Assembly: GCA_002684875.1 (NCBI GenBank)
Contig: NYVY01000107.1
Location: 1 to 10,165, forward strand
From: Pseudomonadota bacterium
GTDB taxonomy: Bacteria > Pseudomonadota > Gammaproteobacteria > Burkholderiales > Burkholderiaceae_A
Length of the DNA stretch: 10,165 nt
Direction of reading: 5' to 3'
Below the pieces are notes generated by a model. The model was not told the origin of the DNA and did not search any database. It worked only from the letters and a program-made list of their open reading frames with translations. How positions within the stretch are numbered: position 1 is the stretch's first letter; each line of letters begins with the position of its first letter. Shown piece by piece: positions 7,456-10,165 of the stretch. The translations under genes and the position numbers were made by a program.

Positions 7456-8253
7456 CTAATTTAACCGTTTACTAATTTCTGAAAAAAAACTGATCAAAAG
7501 ATTTGCCTCATTTTCGTTCATATTTTTATTTATTATTGCCCTTCTGAGCCTCAACTCTGTCTGTTCAAGATTACCACGCTTAGAAAAACCGATAGAGTCT
7601 GATAATGCTATCATCACTGCCTCCAAAGAGTTCAAAGTTTTTTGGCATGCTAAAGTTCGTGATGTAATAGGTTTTAAAGTTTTTTCAATAGGATATTTAA
7701 TATTACCAGCGTTGTTTATCTTATTTTTTAGAGCACTCCTTACAGCATAGGCAACTACTACTAATGAATGTGAAATATTCATTGATGGATAGTTTTCAGA
7801 AGTATCTAAACTACACATAGCAGTACACCTAGACAGATCTTTGTTCGAAAGACCACTTCTTTCACCGCCAAAAACGAAAGAAGTTTTAGCCTTTTCCTCT
7901 TTTAAAAGATTGGTTGATACTTCGTCAATGATCAACTCGAAGTTTACCTCTGGAATATCCAGCTCTCTTTTCCTTGCAGAAAACCCTATGACATTTTGAC
8001 TAGAACCCAAAACATCCTTTAATTTACCAGTAGTTACTCTTTTCAAGTAGTCTTGCGCATGACCAGATCTAACGAGTGCTTCTTGGCAATCTAACTTTAG
8101 CTCTTTTTTTGGACTTGCTAAAACTGGGGGAGAACACCCCGTGTTTTTCAAAGCTCGTAAAATAGCTCCAAGGTTACCAGGATGTGAAAGTCCAACCAAA
8201 ACCCATTGTATTTTATTTAAAGAGCTCACTAGCTTCTGATTTTCTATTATCAT
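7456..8253 (-). CDS. trmJ: tRNA 2'-O-methyltransferase for position 32 (TrmJ-like, SPOUT family)
   Basis: TrmJ-type enzymes methylate the 2'-OH of the nucleotide at tRNA position 32 using S-adenosylmethionine and act as dimers with a knotted SPOUT fold. From the ATG at 8253 the protein has 265 residues. The N-terminal motif is VLVGLSHPGNLGAILRALKN (18-37), close to the family pattern SHPGNIGAAARAMK. The knot motifs are SFVFGGERSGLSN (125-137) and SLDTSENYPSMNISHS (148-163). The C-terminal helical extension (about 190-265) is usual for TrmJ. The frame extends to a TTG at 8268, but that would overlap suhB and add MDAYF. The ATG leaves five bases between the two divergent starts. A neighbouring cysE is common in proteobacteria. 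Substrate specificity is inferred from family only. Confidence 0.9.
   Translation of the reverse strand: MIIENQKLVSSLNKIQWVLVGLSHPGNLGAILRALKNTGCSPPVLASPKKELKLDCQEALVRSGHAQDYLKRVTTGKLKDVLGSSQNVIGFSARKRELDIPEVNFELIIDEVSTNLLKEEKAKTSFVFGGERSGLSNKDLSRCTAMCSLDTSENYPSMNISHSLVVVAYAVRSALKNKINNAGNIKYPIEKTLKPITSRTLACQKTLNSLEAVMIALSDSIGFSKRGNLEQTELRLRRAIINKNMNENEANLLISFFSEISKRLN
8245..8250 (+). promoter_or_regulatory. Candidate -10 element for suhB
   Basis: TATTAT matches five of six positions of the -10 consensus. Transcription would begin around 8257, one or two bases before the suhB ATG, giving an essentially leaderless message. No good -35 element lies at the right distance, and the element sits inside the first codons of trmJ on the other strand. 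Confidence 0.25.
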
Positions 8254-8258
8254 AAAGT

Positions 8259-9053
8259 ATGCATCCAATGTTAAATACCGCTATAAAAGCTGCCAGAAAA
8301 GCAGGTGGAATTATAAATAAAGCAGCTTTAGATCCCACTAAAGTCCAAATTTTTCAAAAACATAAAAATGATTTTGTCACTAACGTTGACAAAGAGTGTG
8401 AATATGAAATAAAAAATATCCTTTTCAAAGCGTACCCGAAACACATTATACTAGCAGAGGAATCTACAACCAAAGAGGAACTCGCAAGCATACTATCTTC
8501 TTCAAAGGGTTATACTTGGGTCGTTGACCCTATTGATGGGACAACAAATTTTATCCACGATTTCCCATTTTATAGTATCTCTATCGCTCTCCTGCTGAAT
8601 GGCAAAGTTTGTCAAGCTGTTGTTTATGACCCACATAGAGATGAACTCTTTATCGCTTCAGAAGGAAGAGGATCTTTTTTAAATAGCAAAAGAATTAGGG
8701 TGTCAACGCATGAGGAACTCAAGGCTAGCTTAATAACGACTGGTTTTCCAACACGAACTATTAACCATTTTGATTTTTATAAATTAAAAATACCTAAATT
8801 AATAAACAATGATGTTACCTTACGAAGGACAGGGTCAGCAGCTCTGGATTTGTGTTACGTGGCTGCAGGACGGGTTGATGGTTTCTTTGAAAAGGGATTA
8901 CAAGCATGGGATATTGCTGCTGGTTCACTTATAGTAAGGGAGGCTGGAGGTTATGTAAGTGATTTAGATAGTAAAGATAATTACTTGTTAAACGGTGAAA
9001 TAATCGCTTCAAATCCAAAATTATTTCCTTCAATTCTCAAGCTAATAAATTAA
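8259..9053 (+). CDS. suhB: Inositol-1-monophosphatase family protein
   Basis: The family hydrolyses inositol monophosphates with Mg2+; in E. coli SuhB also joins the ribosomal RNA antitermination complex, and that role may be the important one. The 264 residues are the usual length. Metal-binding motifs are AEE (E67, E68), WVVDPIDGTTNFIH (87-100; D90, D93) and AWDIAAGSLIVREAGG (216-231; D218). The N-terminus MHPMLNTAIKAARKAG closely resembles betaproteobacterial and pseudomonad SuhB, which supports the ATG at 8259. No Shine-Dalgarno site is visible. It is divergent from trmJ, and mutS follows 18 bases after the stop in the same reading frame. Phosphatase versus transcription-factor function cannot be separated from sequence alone. 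Confidence 0.95.
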   Translation: MHPMLNTAIKAARKAGGIINKAALDPTKVQIFQKHKNDFVTNVDKECEYEIKNILFKAYPKHIILAEESTTKEELASILSSSKGYTWVVDPIDGTTNFIHDFPFYSISIALLLNGKVCQAVVYDPHRDELFIASEGRGSFLNSKRIRVSTHEELKASLITTGFPTRTINHFDFYKLKIPKLINNDVTLRRTGSAALDLCYVAAGRVDGFFEKGLQAWDIAAGSLIVREAGGYVSDLDSKDNYLLNGEIIASNPKLFPSILKLIN

Positions 9054-9054
9054 C

Positions 9055-9074
9055 CAAGATCAAATCTAATCTTG
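9055..9074 (+). promoter_or_regulatory. Hairpin enclosing the mutS start codon
   Basis: CAAGAT (9055-9060) and ATCTTG (9069-9074) are perfect inverted repeats with an eight-base loop. The distal arm contains the TTG start of mutS. An A tract rather than a T tract follows, so it is not a plus-strand terminator. It begins one base after the suhB stop codon, where a terminating ribosome could melt it. Confidence 0.4.
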
Positions 9075-10165
9075 AAAAAAAAAAATCTCCATACTCCTGT
9101 AATTAAACAGTACTTAGACATAAAAGCTAAACACTTAGATAGCTTCCTGTTTTTTAGAATGGGTGATTTCTACGAACTGTTTTTCAACGATGCTGTTGAA
9201 GCATCTCAATTGCTTGGCCTTACCCTTACTAAACGAGGAAAGAGTGCAGGAAAGGATGTTCCATTAGCTGGAGTTCCAGTGCATTCCTCATCGAATTACA
9301 TCAAAAAACTTTTAAACTTTGGGAAAAAAGTGTCTATCTGTGAGCAAGTAGAGGATTCTACTCAGTCAAAAGATATCGTTAAACGGGAAGTTATAAAAGT
9401 ATTGACCCCTGGAACCATTATTGATGAGGAATTTATAGACGATCCTAAAGAAAAATATGTTTGTGCATTAGATGAAGGAGGCGCTATGGCATGGTGCGAA
9501 GTCCTTACAGGAAAGATGTTTGTTTATAACAAGGGCAATGATGCTTCAGTAAATAATTCTGAAAAGAGCATTGATGCAATTTTCAGTAGGTTTGAATTTG
9601 AAGAAATTTTAGTAAATGAAACGGTAGAAAAAAAAGCACTATTAGAAACATTTTTTTATGGTTTACAGCATACTGAGCTATCTAAAAAAATAAAGATTAT
9701 TTCTGATTCTTTGGTAAATTACGCGTTTTGGGAGTTTGATGAAAACAAAGCAAAACTTTTACTTAAAGAAAGGTTGAAAACACAATCCCTCGAATATTTA
9801 GGATTTACCGATGATATCCCAATAATGAGAGCGTCTAACGCGCTTCTATCATATATTGAGAAAAATATTGGGATGCCCTTTTTGAATATCAAGCCACCAA
9901 TAGTTTTTTCCCTTGCAAAAAAATTTTTTATTGATAGCACCTCACAGCGAGCTCTTGAGCTCGTTAGACCATCTTTTTTTGAATATAAAAATGCAACTCT
10001 TCTAAACTGTATTGACACGTGCTTAACTGCGAGTGGATCAAAAACATTAAGAGAATGGATCCTCTCCCCTCTTGTTGACATTCAAAAAATAGAAGAAAGA
10101 CAACTATCGGTCAGATGGTTAGCGAAAAAAGGAGTTGATGGCAAAGATCTTAGAGGAATACCCGA
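9072..10165 (+). CDS. mutS: DNA mismatch repair protein MutS (N-terminal part, runs off the window)
   Basis: MutS recognises mismatches and small loops after replication and starts repair through its ATPase and MutL. About 364 codons are present. The mismatch-recognition domain has RMGDFYELFF (29-38), including the Phe-x-Glu reading motif (F33, E35). Further matches are LTKRGKSAGKDVPLAGVP (59-76 region), ICEQVED and VLTPGTIIDEE. The connector domain follows, and the lever/core domain begins with CLTASGSKTLREWILSPL. The clamp and ATPase domains lie beyond the window. The only usable start is TTG at 9072: the same frame has the suhB stop 21 bases upstream, and the next ATG falls inside the GDFYELF motif. 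There is no Shine-Dalgarno site. Codons 2-5 lie in a run of eleven A's. The frame stays open to the window end. Confidence 0.96.
   Translation, partial: MKKKNLHTPVIKQYLDIKAKHLDSFLFFRMGDFYELFFNDAVEASQLLGLTLTKRGKSAGKDVPLAGVPVHSSSNYIKKLLNFGKKVSICEQVEDSTQSKDIVKREVIKVLTPGTIIDEEFIDDPKEKYVCALDEGGAMAWCEVLTGKMFVYNKGNDASVNNSEKSIDAIFSRFEFEEILVNETVEKKALLETFFYGLQHTELSKKIKIISDSLVNYAFWEFDENKAKLLLKERLKTQSLEYLGFTDDIPIMRASNALLSYIEKNIGMPFLNIKPPIVFSLAKKFFIDSTSQRALELVRPSFFEYKNATLLNCIDTCLTASGSKTLREWILSPLVDIQKIEERQLSVRWLAKKGVDGKDLRGIP
9075..9085 (+). repeat. Homopolymer of eleven A's at mutS codons 2-5
   Basis: This is the longest single-base run I see in the window; others reach about eight. It encodes Lys-Lys-Lys-Asn directly after the TTG start. 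A change in length by one base during replication would shift the whole mutS frame. Confidence 0.9.

Noticed and set aside
9948..9963. Perfect inverted repeat CGAGCTC-TT-GAGCTCG
   Set aside because: It encodes the ordinary MutS residues RALELV; the two-base spacer is too short for an RNA loop and no operator context exists.
9719..10081. 120-residue minus-strand frame
   Set aside because: It is fully opposite the conserved mutS frame, which stays open to the end of the window.

Overview
The window is about 10.2 kb of AT-rich (mid-thirties % G+C by eye), tightly packed bacterial chromosome. It holds ten intact protein genes, the 5' part of an eleventh (mutS) and one tRNA. It contains no mobile element, CRISPR array, toxin system or phage gene, and no stretch over 300 bases without a gene.

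The likely source is a betaproteobacterium with a small, streamlined genome. Three things suggest this: (1) the order cysS-accA-tilS-lysC-tRNA-Ser next to a divergent TPR protein-cyclophilin-lpxH block, then cysE, trmJ and suhB, which matches what I remember of Burkholderiales-type chromosomes; (2) protein details, such as the SuhB N-terminus MHPMLN, CysS with the THEPRAT motif, and a short CysE; (3) low G+C with overlapping genes, as in small-genome marine, freshwater or symbiotic lineages. LpxH implies a Gram-negative outer membrane with lipid A. The assignment is inference from order and family resemblance, not a database result.

Layout. Bases 68-4852, minus strand: cysS, accA, tilS, lysC and tRNA-Ser(GCU), read right to left, with 4-, 32- and 4-base overlaps between successive genes. 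This looks like one translationally coupled operon. Bases 4894-6773, plus strand: a secreted or membrane-anchored TPR protein, the cyclophilin ppiB and lpxH. Bases 6758-8253, minus strand: trmJ then cysE, converging on lpxH with a 16-base overlap. Bases 8259 to the end, plus strand: suhB then mutS, which runs off the window.

The genes are housekeeping functions: amino-acid supply (lysC, cysE), tRNA charging and modification (cysS, tilS, trmJ, tRNA-Ser), membrane lipids (accA, lpxH), protein folding (ppiB), inositol-phosphatase/RNA-related function (suhB) and mismatch repair (mutS). I found no convincing undescribed system. The points worth a second look are small-scale: a mutS start (TTG) inside a hairpin and followed by eleven A's, a TilS lacking its usual C-terminal domain, divergent trmJ/suhB starts only five bases apart, possible leaderless messages, and an unusual Glu-to-Gly change in LysC.
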